DNA of 37,289 nt from Hyphomonas pacifica (lineage in GTDB: Bacteria; Pseudomonadota; Alphaproteobacteria; Caulobacterales; Hyphomonadaceae), in NCBI RefSeq assembly GCF_000682675.1, contig NZ_AWFA01000022.1, positions 1 to 37,289 of the forward strand. The letters run 5' to 3'. Under the pieces are notes generated by a model, which had not been told where the DNA came from, made no database searches, and saw only the letters and a list, made by a program, of their open reading frames with translations. Positions 18,154 through 26,508 of this stretch are shown piece by piece. Numbering within the stretch: the first letter of the stretch is position 1; each line of letters begins with the position of its first letter. The position numbers and the translations under genes were made by a program.

Positions 18154-18267
18154 CTTGAGCATTCTCTCATGGCGGCCGCGGCCGCAATAAACTGATTGCC
18201 GCCTTTGACCATACACACCCCGGCCTGTCTACACGGGCTGTGCGGGCCAATGATCGCAGCCTGCAAA

Positions 18268-19751
18268 TTATCCTGCCTGAGGGGCAAACCAGTCGCGAAA
18301 TGCTTCCCGTTCGGCCTCTGTCATGTGGATGCCCAGTTTTGAGCGCCGCCACAAAATGTCGTCTGCCGAGGCGGCAAACTCTTCACGCCTCAGATAGCAC
18401 ACTTCGGCTTCGGTCAGGCCGGCCCCGAAAGCCCGGCCGAGATCGGCCTCAACAGCTGCATCGCCCAGCAAGTCTTCCACCCGCGTGCCATAGGCCCTGG
18501 CGAGGCGCGACAGCAGGGCCGGGTCCAGCCCCGGATAGCGCAGGACCAATCCGTCAACATATTCCCGGAAATGACCACCCGGTATATCCCCCCCGGCAAA
18601 TGCGCACCGCGCGTCCAGGAACGCTTCATATTCGGCAAATCGTCTTTCAGCTCAGCCAGCGCATGCTCTGAAAGCTCGCGATAAGTCGTGATCTTGCCAC
18701 CAAAGACAGACAGGATCGGCGCGCCGTCCTCTGCTTCGCGCTTCAGAACATAGTCGCGGGTCACTTTTGAGGCATTTACGGCATGATCATCATATAGCGG
18801 ACGCACGCCGGAATAGGTGCCGACGACATCAGCTGGCGTGATCGCCTTCTTGTAATACGCGCTCGCCCCCTTGCACAGATAGGCGATCTCTTCCGGGGTG
18901 ATCTCCACCTTGTCGCGATTGGCCTCATAGGGCACGTCGGTTGTGCCGATCAGCGTGAACTCCCCGCGCTCATAAGGAATCGCGAACATGATGCGGCCAT
19001 CGCCATTCTGGAAGAAATAGGCATGATCGCCATGATGCCAGCGCGGCACGATGATGTGGCTGCCTTTGACAAGACGCAAATGCGGCTTCTCCGGCGCTTC
19101 ACCATCAAGACCCAGCACATCATCCACCCAGGCCCCGGCCGCATTGACGACCGTTCGGAATTGGCGCGTCTCCTTACCCTTAGGGCCTTGCAGCACAGCC
19201 TCCCAATAGTCCGCATGGCGTGTCAAAGAGGTACAGGCCGTGCGCGTCATGATTTCTGCGCCGCGTTTCCTTGCGTCCACGGCATTCAGCACGACCAGGC
19301 GGGAATCCTCGACCCAGCAATCTGAGTATTCAAACGCCAGGCGGTATTGGTCTTTCAGCGCGTCCAGTTTACCCGTCGATTTGCGGCGCAGCACCTTGGT
19401 CGGCGGCAACAATTTACGCCCGCCCAGATGATCATACAGAAACAGGCCGAGCCGGATCAGCCAGGCCGGACGCAATTCCTTGTGATGCGGCAGCACAAAA
19501 CGCATCGGCCAGATAATGTGCGGCGCAGCCCGCAGCAGCACTTCCCGCTCGATCAGTGCCTTGCGGACAAGCGCGAAATCATACTGTTCAAGGTATCTGA
19601 GGCCGCCATGGATCAGCTTGGTACTGGCTGAAGATGTATGCTGCGCCAGATCATCCTTCTCGCAAAGCACAACATCCAGCCCACGGCCCGCAGCATCCCG
19701 GGCAATCCCTGTCCCGTTGATGCCGCCGCCAATCACCAGAATGTCATGCAT
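18268..19751 (-). pseudogene. glpD: Glycerol-3-phosphate dehydrogenase GlpD, broken by a -1 frameshift
   Basis: FAD-dependent enzyme that oxidises glycerol-3-phosphate to dihydroxyacetone phosphate at the inner membrane. The intact part (about 388 codons from 19751) has IGGGINGTGIARDAAGRGLD (FAD loop), SSASTKLIHGGLRYLEQYDF, NAAGAWVDDVL, IGTTDVPYE and FGGKITTYRELSEHAL. After HLPGG the reading frame is lost and runs 57 foreign residues to a stop at 18414. The missing C-terminal domain continues in the next frame (DIPGGHFREYVDGLVLRYPG and on, to 18268). One extra G in the seven-G run at 18588-18594 would restore a protein of about 495 residues. It could be a sequencing error, a true null mutation, slippage-based switching or recoding. 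It starts 2 bp after the J-domain gene stop. Confidence 0.85.
18588..18594 (-). other. G7 homopolymer at the glpD frameshift
   Basis: Seven consecutive C on the plus strand (G on the coding strand), in the frame CCG GGG GGG ATA. Eight G would give CCG GGG GGG GAT, encoding the PGGD expected in GlpD proteins. In the zero frame the seven G form G-GGG-GGG, which fits the X-XXY-YYZ pattern of a -1 slippery heptamer. Confidence 0.85.
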
Positions 19752-19753
19752 TG

Positions 19754-20377
19754 TCAGCCCTTCATCAGGCCAGCTGCCTTAAGAAGTTTGCCGGCTCGTA
19801 GCACGCGCTGCAGCTTGTGCTCTGACGACCGGTCACCCTTATTGGAGTCCGGGTGGAAGCGGCGGACATATTCGGCATAGCGTGCGCGGATTTCCGTCGG
19901 GCTTGCATCGCCCTCCAGGTCCAGCTCCTTCAGCGCCCGCAGCTGCAGGCCGCTGCGCCGATTGGAACTGGCGGCTTCGCCTCCGGCCACATCATCGACA
20001 TCGAAGAATCGGCGGCCCGCCCAACGGCGCGGGTCCAGCTTTTCTGCGCCTTTCTGTCCAGCCATAGGCCCTGTACCAAACCGCCAAGTGCGCTTGTGGC
20101 CAAACCGCTCGGCGCGCGTAAACGCAGCCGCTTCGGCCTGAGACATGCCTTCAAAGAAATTGAAGCGCCGATTGTATTCGGCCGCATGCTGCTGGCAGAA
20201 ATGGTGCTGCCCCTTGCCGCCGGGCTTTGGCGCAGGGTGAGTGCCTTCAAGGTCGCAGTCCTTGTGATCGCACACACGAGTCTTTTGTGCACGCGCTCGG
20301 GACGCCTCATCCTTGGGAGGCTTAATCCGCATATCTTTGAACTTTACGCGGTAGGAAAATGGATCGCTATCTGACAT
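19754..20377 (-). CDS. J-domain protein with N-terminal Cys/His cluster
   Basis: A 207-residue cytoplasmic protein with its J domain at the C-terminus instead of the N-terminus (about 150-205, containing ARYAEYVRRFHPDSNKGDR with the HPD tripeptide that stimulates DnaK ATPase). The N-terminal part has CDHKDC (36-41), H47 and HHFCQQHAAEYN (about 58-69), a Cys/His pattern that could hold a zinc ion. The middle, around FFEGMSQAEAAAFTRAERFG and TWRFG, is characteristic of the alphaproteobacterial family that sits beside bolA and often cobS. The client is unknown; DnaK partnering is inferred from HPD. It is divergent from bolA with only 31 bp between the start codons, and probably cotranscribed with glpD downstream (2-bp gap). 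Confidence 0.87.
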   Translation of the reverse strand: MSDSDPFSYRVKFKDMRIKPPKDEASRARAQKTRVCDHKDCDLEGTHPAPKPGGKGQHHFCQQHAAEYNRRFNFFEGMSQAEAAAFTRAERFGHKRTWRFGTGPMAGQKGAEKLDPRRWAGRRFFDVDDVAGGEAASSNRRSGLQLRALKELDLEGDASPTEIRARYAEYVRRFHPDSNKGDRSSEHKLQRVLRAGKLLKAAGLMKG

Positions 20378-20408
20378 GACCCAATATCATAAGGAGACCC
20401 CGTTAAAG

Positions 20409-20681
20409 ATGCCACAACCAAACGACAGGTTATCGCGAATTCGTGACATTCTGACCGAGGCTTTTGCCCCTGTTTCCCTGGAAATCACCGATGACAGCGG
20501 AAAACATGCAGGTCATGCAGGCGCCCGCCCGGAGGGCGAGACCCATTATACGGTGAGAATCAGCTCCGCCGCATTTCAGGGATTAAGCCGTGTCCAGATG
20601 CAGCGCGCTGTTCTGACGGCGCTGAAACCTGAATTTGATACCGGCCTGCACGCACTCGCCTTACACGCGAATTCGGCATAA
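20409..20681 (+). CDS. bolA: BolA family protein
   Basis: A 90-residue BolA/IbaG-fold protein. Residues 24-52 contain the typical ITDDSGKHAGHAGARPEGET region, and FQGLSRVQMQRAV followed by LHALALHANSA is the conserved helix-turn-strand with the invariant HAL element. BolA proteins bind monothiol glutaredoxins through shared 2Fe-2S clusters and affect iron homeostasis, morphology and stress responses. An earlier ATG at 20376 overlaps the divergent J-protein start; the ATG at 20409 has an AAGGAG site (spacing 13) and matches the family start, so I use it. It stands alone and is transcribed away from the J-domain gene. Confidence 0.92.
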   Translation: MPQPNDRLSRIRDILTEAFAPVSLEITDDSGKHAGHAGARPEGETHYTVRISSAAFQGLSRVQMQRAVLTALKPEFDTGLHALALHANSA

Positions 20682-20732
20682 ATCCTGAAAATTTCTTACC
20701 AAATGGGAACCGCCTGACGAATCACTCGTTTC

Positions 20733-20751
20733 CTCCTCAACCGTCGAGGAG
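20733..20751 (+). promoter_or_regulatory. Hairpin that masks the ribosome-binding site of the next gene
   Basis: CTCCTC (20733-20738) pairs perfectly with GAGGAG (20746-20751) around a 7-nt loop. GAGGAG is the Shine-Dalgarno of the gene starting at 20760, so in RNA the anti-Shine-Dalgarno would hide it. A flanking CGTT/AACG pair could lengthen the stem. This fits a translational switch such as a thermometer, or simple damping of translation. Confidence 0.5.
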
Positions 20752-20759
20752 AACGGGTG

Positions 20760-21107
20760 ATGATGGTACGGAATATGATGATCGCCGCCGCGATTGGCGC
20801 AATGACCGCAGGATCTGCTGCAGCTGAAGGCCCCAGTGCCGGAAAGCAGCAAGGCATGCTCCACTGGATTCGTGACACTGTCTGCACATCTGGGCGCGAG
20901 ATTGTTTTCGTGCCTGTCTCAACAGACGTTAAGACACGGCACAAAACGTGGGCCGTGATAGCAATGGACGACCCAGAGCCGGATTCGGCTCATATCGTCA
21001 CAACTCAGGAAAAATCCTGGCTTAAAGCAAATGGATGCGATGCTGATCTGTCACCGCAAGTCCACATGGCCAAGCATGAAGAAGAATCAGGCGGTCTCGA
21101 TCTCTGA
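20760..21107 (+). CDS. Small exported protein of unknown function
   Basis: A 115-residue protein with a signal peptide (residues about 1-22, NMMIAAAIGAMTAGSAAAE, cleavage after AAA). The mature part is about 90 residues with two cysteines (DTVCTSG and ANGCDADL) that could form a periplasmic disulfide, and an acidic/His C-terminus. No family is recognised. Codons GTG-ATG-ATG lie in a row at 20757-20765; the GAGGAG site best fits the first ATG. Translation may be limited by the hairpin over that site. The last 21 bp overlap in antisense with the end of the CNNM gene. Confidence 0.7.
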   Translation: MMVRNMMIAAAIGAMTAGSAAAEGPSAGKQQGMLHWIRDTVCTSGREIVFVPVSTDVKTRHKTWAVIAMDDPEPDSAHIVTTQEKSWLKANGCDADLSPQVHMAKHEEESGGLDL

Positions 21108-22349
21108 GATATTGAGACCCGTGACCTGATTACGCTGGCGGCGCAGGATGTTGAACCTGTACCCATGGAAAACAAAGCTCTGCCCGGGCTCCGGTATGGT
21201 TTGCGCCTCGTGAATGACGAGTCCCGCCACGGTCACAGCCTCTTCATCCGGTAGATTCCACCCGGTCGCCCGGTTGAGATCCCGGATTGGCACCCATCCA
21301 TCGACATTGACAGAGCCATCTTCCTGCGGGCGCACGCCCTGTACGGCAACGTCATGCTCGTCATGGATGTGGCCCACAATCTCTTCCAGAATATCTTCTA
21401 GCGTGATCAGGCCCTGCAATTCGCCATATTCATCAACGACCAGAGCAAAATGGCTGCGCTTCTGCAGGAACGCATCCAGCTGATCCTGCACCGGCGTCGT
21501 TTCCGGCACGAACCAGGGCTTGCGCAGGATGGAATCGACATCTAGCGCTGATAAATCCCCGCCCTGGGCCATCGCCGCGCGCAGCAGATCCTTGGCATGC
21601 AGAATGCCGACAATCTCTTCCTTTTCGCCACGATACAGCGGCAGACGCGTATGCGGGCTGGCCAGGGCCTTCATCACCAGCTGACGTGGATCGAGATCAG
21701 CGTTCAGCATCTTGATGTTCTTGCGGTGGATCATGACGTCTTCGACGGTCAGTTCCTTCAGATCCAGCGCGCCGACAAGGCGCAGCCGGTCTTCAGCGGC
21801 CACGCCGCCCTCAGACGCATGCAGATCAATTGCGCCGCGGATTTCCTCCTCCGCTGTCGGCGTCGCGTCTGGATCACCGAGGCCCAGTATCTTCAACGTC
21901 GTACTAACGATGAACTGGATAATGTTCACGATCCAGGAGGCAACAAAGACAAACGCCCCTATCGGGCGGGCCACACTCATCGCCATCGTGTCGGTGCGCG
22001 TGATGGCATAGGTCTTTGGCAGGACTTCCGCAAAAACCAGAACCAGCACCGTCATCACGGCCGTCGCCATGGCCAATGCCAGGCCGCCTTGGCCGAACAG
22101 GGCGGTAAACAGGGAAGTCGCCAGAACAGAGGCCAGGATATTGACCAGATTGTTGCCCAACAGGATGGCACCAATCAAATTCTCGCGCTTGGCGATCAGC
22201 TTATTCACCGCCTCTGCGCGCTTGTCGCCCTCCTTCTCCAATTGGTGCATGCGCGCACGTGATGCCGCCGTCAGGGCCGTTTCCGACCCCGAAAAGAAGG
22301 CGGACATGCCGAGAAGCACAAGAATGGCGATGATATAGCCAGCAATCAT
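21087..22349 (-). CDS. CNNM/CorC (HlyC/CorC) family transporter-like protein
   Basis: A 420-residue inner-membrane protein. The N-terminal CNNM (DUF21) domain has about four hydrophobic segments and includes SAFFSGSETALTAASRARM, LGNNLVNILASVLATSLFT and VLVFAEVLPKTYAI (about 14-120). A pair of CBS domains (about 200-330, with TRLPLYRG and HFALVVDEYGELQGLITLED) and the C-terminal CorC/HlyC domain (about 345-415, VNVDGWVPIRDLN) follow. Bacterial CNNM proteins (CorB type) export or exchange Mg2+ with ATP/Mg2+ bound at the CBS pair; the older hemolysin name is misleading. It is the third gene after aroK and aroB, 24 bp from aroB, a linkage common in alphaproteobacteria. Confidence 0.92.
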   Translation of the reverse strand: MIAGYIIAILVLLGMSAFFSGSETALTAASRARMHQLEKEGDKRAEAVNKLIAKRENLIGAILLGNNLVNILASVLATSLFTALFGQGGLALAMATAVMTVLVLVFAEVLPKTYAITRTDTMAMSVARPIGAFVFVASWIVNIIQFIVSTTLKILGLGDPDATPTAEEEIRGAIDLHASEGGVAAEDRLRLVGALDLKELTVEDVMIHRKNIKMLNADLDPRQLVMKALASPHTRLPLYRGEKEEIVGILHAKDLLRAAMAQGGDLSALDVDSILRKPWFVPETTPVQDQLDAFLQKRSHFALVVDEYGELQGLITLEDILEEIVGHIHDEHDVAVQGVRPQEDGSVNVDGWVPIRDLNRATGWNLPDEEAVTVAGLVIHEAQTIPEPGQSFVFHGYRFNILRRQRNQVTGLNISEIETA

Positions 22350-22373
22350 TTCGTTTAACCCAAGCCTGGTGCC

Positions 22374-23516
22374 TTAGCCTTCAAGCAATTCTGCCCGAAG
22401 GAATGTTTCAACAGATGCGAGATCCGCATCCTGATGGATATAGGATTTGCCAATGCCGCGCGCGAGAATCAGCGGCACACGGCCTGCGCTCGCTTTCTTG
22501 TCCTGCTGCATCAGGTTCACCAGCCGGGCCGCCGTATATGGCCCGCCCTGCTTGCCGGGAATGACAGATTGCAAACCGGTTGCCTCAAGATGCGCGCGAA
22601 CCCGGATAGCATCCTCTGCTGGCGTAATGCCCTCGGCAGCGCCATAGCGGAAGGCCAGCGCCATGCCGATGGCGACCGCCTCACCATGCAGCAGATCCGG
22701 CGCATAGCCATTTGCCGCTTCCAGCGCGTGCCCGAATGTATGGCCCAGATTCAGCAAGGCCCGCACGCCGGTTTCCCGCTCATCCTCGGCCACAATGGCC
22801 GCCTTGGCCCGGCAGCTGGTCGCAACAGCCTGCGCGATGGCATCCGGTTCCAGTGCAAGCACGGCCTCGCCATGCGACTCCAGCCAGGTGAAGAAGTCCT
22901 CATCATTGATCAGGCCGTATTTCACGATCTCCGCATAACCGGCTCTCAACTCCCGCCTGGGCAGGGTTTCCAGAAGCTCGGTATCCGCAATAACAAGACG
23001 TGGCTGGTAGAAGGCACCGATCAGATTCTTGCCGCGCGGTGTGTTCACGGCGGTCTTACCGCCCACGGAAGAGTCGACTTGCGCCAGCAGCGTTGTCGGC
23101 ACCTGCACAAAGCCCATGCCGCGCTTCATAAGGCTGGCCGCCAGGCCTGTAATGTCGCCGATCACCCCGCCGCCCAGCGCAATCAGGATGTCGCTGCGGT
23201 CTGCGCTGTTTTCCAACAGCCAGTCGAGAATACCTTCCAGGTTGCTGAAGGATTTCGTCTTCTCACCGGGCGGCAACGCTTTCCAGTTCGTGGAGATGCC
23301 CGCTGGACGCAGGGCCTCATCCAGACGGTGGCGATGCAGACGCTCCACCGTTTCATCCGTCAGCACAAAGACGCGCGGACGCTTCAGCATGGCAGACAGG
23401 CGCTCGCCCAACTGGTCCAGTGCGCCATGGCCCACCAGAATATCATAGCTGCGGTCTGCGAGTTCTACGGTAACTGTCTCTGTCGCAGGGCGTGTCACAG
23501 TCAGTCCGGTTTCCAT
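22374..23516 (-). CDS. aroB: 3-Dehydroquinate synthase AroB
   Basis: A 380-residue NAD+- and divalent-metal-dependent enzyme that cyclises DAHP to 3-dehydroquinate, the second shikimate step. The NAD-binding loop is [21 protein letters not shown] (here [15 protein letters not shown]), then [19 protein letters not shown]. The metal/phosphate region contains AEIVKYGLI (metal-ligand Glu), [12 protein letters not shown] and [10 protein letters not shown] (His ligands). The length is normal. The gene overlaps the 3' end of aroK by 16 bp, implying cotranscription and translational coupling. The C-terminal [19 protein letters not shown] ends near the CNNM gene, which follows in the same unit. Confidence 0.97.
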   Translation of the reverse strand: METGLTVTRPATETVTVELADRSYDILVGHGALDQLGERLSAMLKRPRVFVLTDETVERLHRHRLDEALRPAGISTNWKALPPGEKTKSFSNLEGILDWLLENSADRSDILIALGGGVIGDITGLAASLMKRGMGFVQVPTTLLAQVDSSVGGKTAVNTPRGKNLIGAFYQPRLVIADTELLETLPRRELRAGYAEIVKYGLINDEDFFTWLESHGEAVLALEPDAIAQAVATSCRAKAAIVAEDERETGVRALLNLGHTFGHALEAANGYAPDLLHGEAVAIGMALAFRYGAAEGITPAEDAIRVRAHLEATGLQSVIPGKQGGPYTAARLVNLMQQDKKASAGRVPLILARGIGKSYIHQDADLASVETFLRAELLEG

Positions 23517-24073
23517 GTTTGTAAGGCCTTGTAGATGGCGTTAACCGTATTGATGTGCGGTCCGTCCTTGGACCGCACAACCAGGTCAGCCTGGGAATAG
23601 ATAGGCTCGCGTTCGGCAAGCAGGTTCGTCAGCACGGCCTTGGCATCAGGCCGTTTCAGCAAGGGGCGCGTATCACGTTTCTGCACACGGCGCCAAAGCG
23701 TCTCAAGATCAGCATTCAGCCAAACCGTGACAGCATTCTGCCGCATCAGGGCGCGCGTCTCATCATTCAGATACGCCCCGCCGCCTGTCGCCAGCACATG
23801 CGGCGGCAGCGTCAGCAAACGTTTCAGCACCTGATGCTCGCCGCGCCGGAAGTCTTCTTCGCCATGTAGGGTGAAGATGTCAGAGATGGACAGGCCAGCC
23901 GCCCTCTCGATCTCCGTGTCACTATCATAGAAATCCCGGCCCAGCTTTTCGGCCAGACGGCGGCCTACGGTGGACTTTCCAGCCCCCATCAGACCGACAA
24001 GCGCGATGGTCCGCGACATATAGGGCAATGTCGCGCCGGCAGATCGTGCAGGACTATCGGTATCAGATGGCAT
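23501..24073 (-). CDS. aroK: Shikimate kinase AroK
   Basis: A 190-residue kinase phosphorylating shikimate at O3. The Walker A loop [15 protein letters not shown] is at about residues 27-41, followed by DSDTEIER (substrate Asp), FRRGEHQVL (shikimate-binding Arg), ATGGGAYL (the GGG substrate loop) and the lid RDTRPLL. Alphaproteobacterial AroK often carries a short N-terminal extension, as here; an alternative start at 24019 (MSRTIALVG) would remove it. Neither has a strong ribosome site. It is the first gene of the aroK-aroB-CNNM unit; a perfect palindrome at 24122-24139 lies in its upstream region. Confidence 0.96.
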   Translation of the reverse strand: MPSDTDSPARSAGATLPYMSRTIALVGLMGAGKSTVGRRLAEKLGRDFYDSDTEIERAAGLSISDIFTLHGEEDFRRGEHQVLKRLLTLPPHVLATGGGAYLNDETRALMRQNAVTVWLNADLETLWRRVQKRDTRPLLKRPDAKAVLTNLLAEREPIYSQADLVVRSKDGPHINTVNAIYKALQTWKPD

Positions 24074-24121
24074 TCTGGACTTTCGTACTATGTTCAGTTC
24101 TTGTCCTATAGTCGCAACGAC

Positions 24122-24139
24122 GCGTTCGCAATCGAACGC
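24122..24139. promoter_or_regulatory. Perfect palindrome in the divergent aroK / small-ORF region
   Basis: GCGTTCG (24122-24128) and CGAACGC (24133-24139) form a perfect inverted repeat with a CAAT spacer, in the 95-bp gap between divergent genes. It could be an operator for a dimeric regulator acting on either side. The half-sites are oriented opposite to the Gram-positive LexA box (CGAAC-N4-GTTCG), and it is not the alphaproteobacterial direct repeat GTTC-N7-GTTC. Confidence 0.4.
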
Positions 24140-24168
24140 TGTAGAACTGTATCAAGGGGTATATAGGC

Positions 24169-24303
24169 ATGCGCAAGTTTCTGATCCTTTTAGCCATTGT
24201 GGCAATACTTGTGCTGGGGGCGCTCTGGTGGCTGGGCGGGAAGGCCGAAAAAGGCAAACCGGCACCGGGCGAAGTACGGATTGAGGTGGAGAATGTCCTT
24301 TAA
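24169..24303 (+). CDS. 44-residue single-pass membrane protein
   Basis: A short ORF starting MRKFLILLAIVAILVLGALW: one transmembrane helix (about 4-23), then a polar, basic-acidic tail ending RIEVENVL. The helix orientation is probably N-in. Three points support it as real: a ribosome site AAGGGG spaced 10 nt from the ATG, a protein-like layout (anchor plus charged tail), and an 11-bp overlap of its end with the start of the next gene, whose own Shine-Dalgarno lies inside it. Function unknown; it may be a partner of the exported protein encoded next. Confidence 0.75.
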   Translation: MRKFLILLAIVAILVLGALWWLGGKAEKGKPAPGEVRIEVENVL

Positions 24304-25897
24304 ACAGGGTCTTGCCGCAGCGGTCGGCCTGATGCTTGCCACCCTGCCTGCTGCTGCACAGATTGAGGATTCTGGCCTCGAACTGGTGAATCCGTGGGGG
24401 ATGAGCTTTCTGGAAGCCGGAGAGCCCTCCCTCCCAACGGATATGTGGGCCGCCTCCAATGCAGATGATTTGCTGCCCTTGATGCGGGACGTGCGCACAC
24501 GGGGGCTGACCCCGGCTGAGCGCACCCTGATGCGGCGCATGGCCCTGTCACCGGCCCGTCGCCCGTCCGGCGCGCAGGAACCGCTGCTGAGGGCTGAACG
24601 CGCGCGAATCATGTTCGAGCTGGGAGAGGCCCGCGCCGCCGCTGCGCTGATGGCCCGGCTGGATGAGCCGCCACCAGGTCTCGATGCTGATGAAATTACA
24701 GCAGACCTGACCCTTGCCCTCGGCAATGAGGCCAGCGCCTGTAGCATGCTGTCCGACCTGGACCGCCAGGGCGATTACTGGGCCAAGCTGCGCGCCGTCT
24801 GCGCGGCCCTGTCCGGTAATACCGCTGGAGCTGAACTTGCCATCGAAATGGCCCTGTCCCAAGGCGTTGAAGATACCTGGCTTCTGAATGCCGTGTTCGC
24901 CGCTTCAGGTGAACTGCCGAACGCACCGGAAGCCAATTATCGCTCAGGCCTTGCGCTGGCAATCTCCACCAAGGCCAGGCTGGAACCGCCGGAAGACCCG
25001 CTGCCGGAGAATCGGCCAGACCTTGCCGCCGCCATGGCGGCCCGCGAAAGCCTGCCGCAGAACTTGCGCGTCAAGGCAGCCGGAATGGCCGCCGAAGCCG
25101 GCCTGATCAGCACGGCAGAATACCGCGCCCTGTTTGAAGACCTGCTGGCCAATCCGGACTTTACCCCGTCCGGCCCGCTGGAAACCGCGCTCTACAATAT
25201 GCGCGATCCCTTCCTGCCCATGGCAGACCGCGCCGCCGGGCTTGTCGCCGCCCTGGAAGCGGCATCTGACTCTCCAGCGCATTTTATATCTGTCTCAAAC
25301 CTGCTTCTGAAGGATATTGCTGCCCTGCCGCTGGATTCAGACACCGCGCCTTATGCCCTGGTCTTTGCGCGCGCTGCCATTGCCGCCGGTGACTTCGACA
25401 TGGCGCATGACTGGACCACCGCCGACACGATGGAAGGTGCGCAGGAAGATGGCGGTTTTGACTCCACCTTCCTCAAAGCCCTCACCATTCTGGCGGGCGA
25501 AGAAACATCCGCCAGCACCATTGCCTATACCGGCGAGCGACTGGTCGAACAGGTCGACACAGATCAACAAAAACAGGCTGCAAACCGCTTGTTTGCCCTT
25601 TGGGCGGCGTTCGACATTCCTGTCCCCGCCAGCGGACGCCAATTGATGAAGGATATTGCCGAGGCAGAGTCCAAACCTGCCTATACACCGCCAGTCCTTG
25701 CCACGCTTGCTGCTGCCGAAGCCGGTGCGGCGGGCGAAGTAATCCTGTCCACGGTTGGCTACACCAATGGCGACCCGACCATTCTGCAACCTGTCGGCAT
25801 GGTTTTGCTGCTGGAGGCTATCCAGCGAATCGACGCAGAGGACGCTGCCCGGCAATTGGCCCTGGAAGCTTCAGGATACTGGAAGATTGTGCAGTAG
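24293..25897 (+). CDS. Large exported all-helical repeat protein, function unknown
   Basis: A 534-residue protein with a Sec signal peptide (about 1-23, GLMLATLPAAAQ). The mature chain is Ala/Leu/Glu-rich and appears wholly alpha-helical. Paired amphipathic helices such as RARIMFELGEARAAAALMAR, ALVFARAAIAAGDFDMAH and QKQAANRLFALWAAF resemble TPR/SEL1-like solenoid repeats. Such proteins usually act as periplasmic scaffolds. The ATG at 24293 has GAGGTGGAG directly upstream and overlaps the 44-residue ORF, so the two are probably translationally coupled. I do not recognise a named family. The location between aroK and xerD suggests a conserved lineage gene. Confidence 0.8.
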   Translation: MSFKQGLAAAVGLMLATLPAAAQIEDSGLELVNPWGMSFLEAGEPSLPTDMWAASNADDLLPLMRDVRTRGLTPAERTLMRRMALSPARRPSGAQEPLLRAERARIMFELGEARAAAALMARLDEPPPGLDADEITADLTLALGNEASACSMLSDLDRQGDYWAKLRAVCAALSGNTAGAELAIEMALSQGVEDTWLLNAVFAASGELPNAPEANYRSGLALAISTKARLEPPEDPLPENRPDLAAAMAARESLPQNLRVKAAGMAAEAGLISTAEYRALFEDLLANPDFTPSGPLETALYNMRDPFLPMADRAAGLVAALEAASDSPAHFISVSNLLLKDIAALPLDSDTAPYALVFARAAIAAGDFDMAHDWTTADTMEGAQEDGGFDSTFLKALTILAGEETSASTIAYTGERLVEQVDTDQQKQAANRLFALWAAFDIPVPASGRQLMKDIAEAESKPAYTPPVLATLAAAEAGAAGEVILSTVGYTNGDPTILQPVGMVLLLEAIQRIDAEDAARQLALEASGYWKIVQ

Positions 25898-25980
25898 GCA
25901 GCGCCGCAACCGCCACGACATAGATGCGTTTCTGCGTTATGAGGAGCGCTCCTCACCCAGTCCCTGATACAAGAGGCCAG

Positions 25981-26466
25981 ATGCCAGACCTCCTCGTCCC
26001 GACCGATATTGCCCACGTCATCCAGATCGCCATCGCGCCCGTCTTCATGCTGGCCGGTATCGGGGCGCTTCTGAATGTGATGACAAACCGGCTGGGCCGC
26101 GTCGTTGATCGTTGGCGCAAGATGGAAAAGGAATTGGAAGCTCAGGAAGGCGCGCCTTGCAAGGAACGCATTGCTCACCTTACCATCCTGGACAGGCGCA
26201 TGGCCCACATCAACCGGGCCATTGCCCTGTCTACCCTCTCCGCCCTGCTGATCTGTATTGTCATCATTCTGCTGTTCACAGGCCAGTTATTGAGATTCCC
26301 GGTCGCCAGCATGGTGTCCATTCTCTTTATCGCATCTATGAGCGTGCTGGTGGGGAGCCTCTTGTCCTTCCTGCTCGAAATCCGCATTGCCAGCCGCATG
26401 CTGCGGGTTGCCCGCACCGTTTTGCGCCCAGGGGCCCCGCCACGCCACGGCCATCGCAAATCCTGA
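25981..26466 (+). CDS. DUF2721 family membrane protein
   Basis: A 161-residue inner-membrane protein. The hallmark IAPVFMLAGIGALLNVMTNR followed by LGRVVDRWR (about residues 17-46) defines the DUF2721 family. A basic-acidic cytoplasmic helix (about 47-75) separates the first hydrophobic segment from two more (about 80-103 and 110-132), and the tail is strongly basic (ending RHGHRKS). Function unknown. The ATG at 25981 has an AAGAGG site (spacing 6) and starts the family-typical region; an upstream ATG at 25924 would add 19 residues. It lies between the exported helical protein and xerD on the same strand. Confidence 0.83.
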   Translation: MPDLLVPTDIAHVIQIAIAPVFMLAGIGALLNVMTNRLGRVVDRWRKMEKELEAQEGAPCKERIAHLTILDRRMAHINRAIALSTLSALLICIVIILLFTGQLLRFPVASMVSILFIASMSVLVGSLLSFLLEIRIASRMLRVARTVLRPGAPPRHGHRKS

Positions 26467-26508
26467 ACTCTTCACCCCTTTTGAACACATGGCGGGCACA
26501 ATGCCTTC

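Noticed and set aside
22434-23534. Plus-strand open frame of about 366 codons
   Set aside because: Antisense to aroB along its length; composition is that of a shadow frame.
24122-24139. LexA/SOS box
   Set aside because: Alphaproteobacterial LexA uses the direct repeat GTTC-N7-GTTC, and the Gram-positive box has half-sites in the opposite order.
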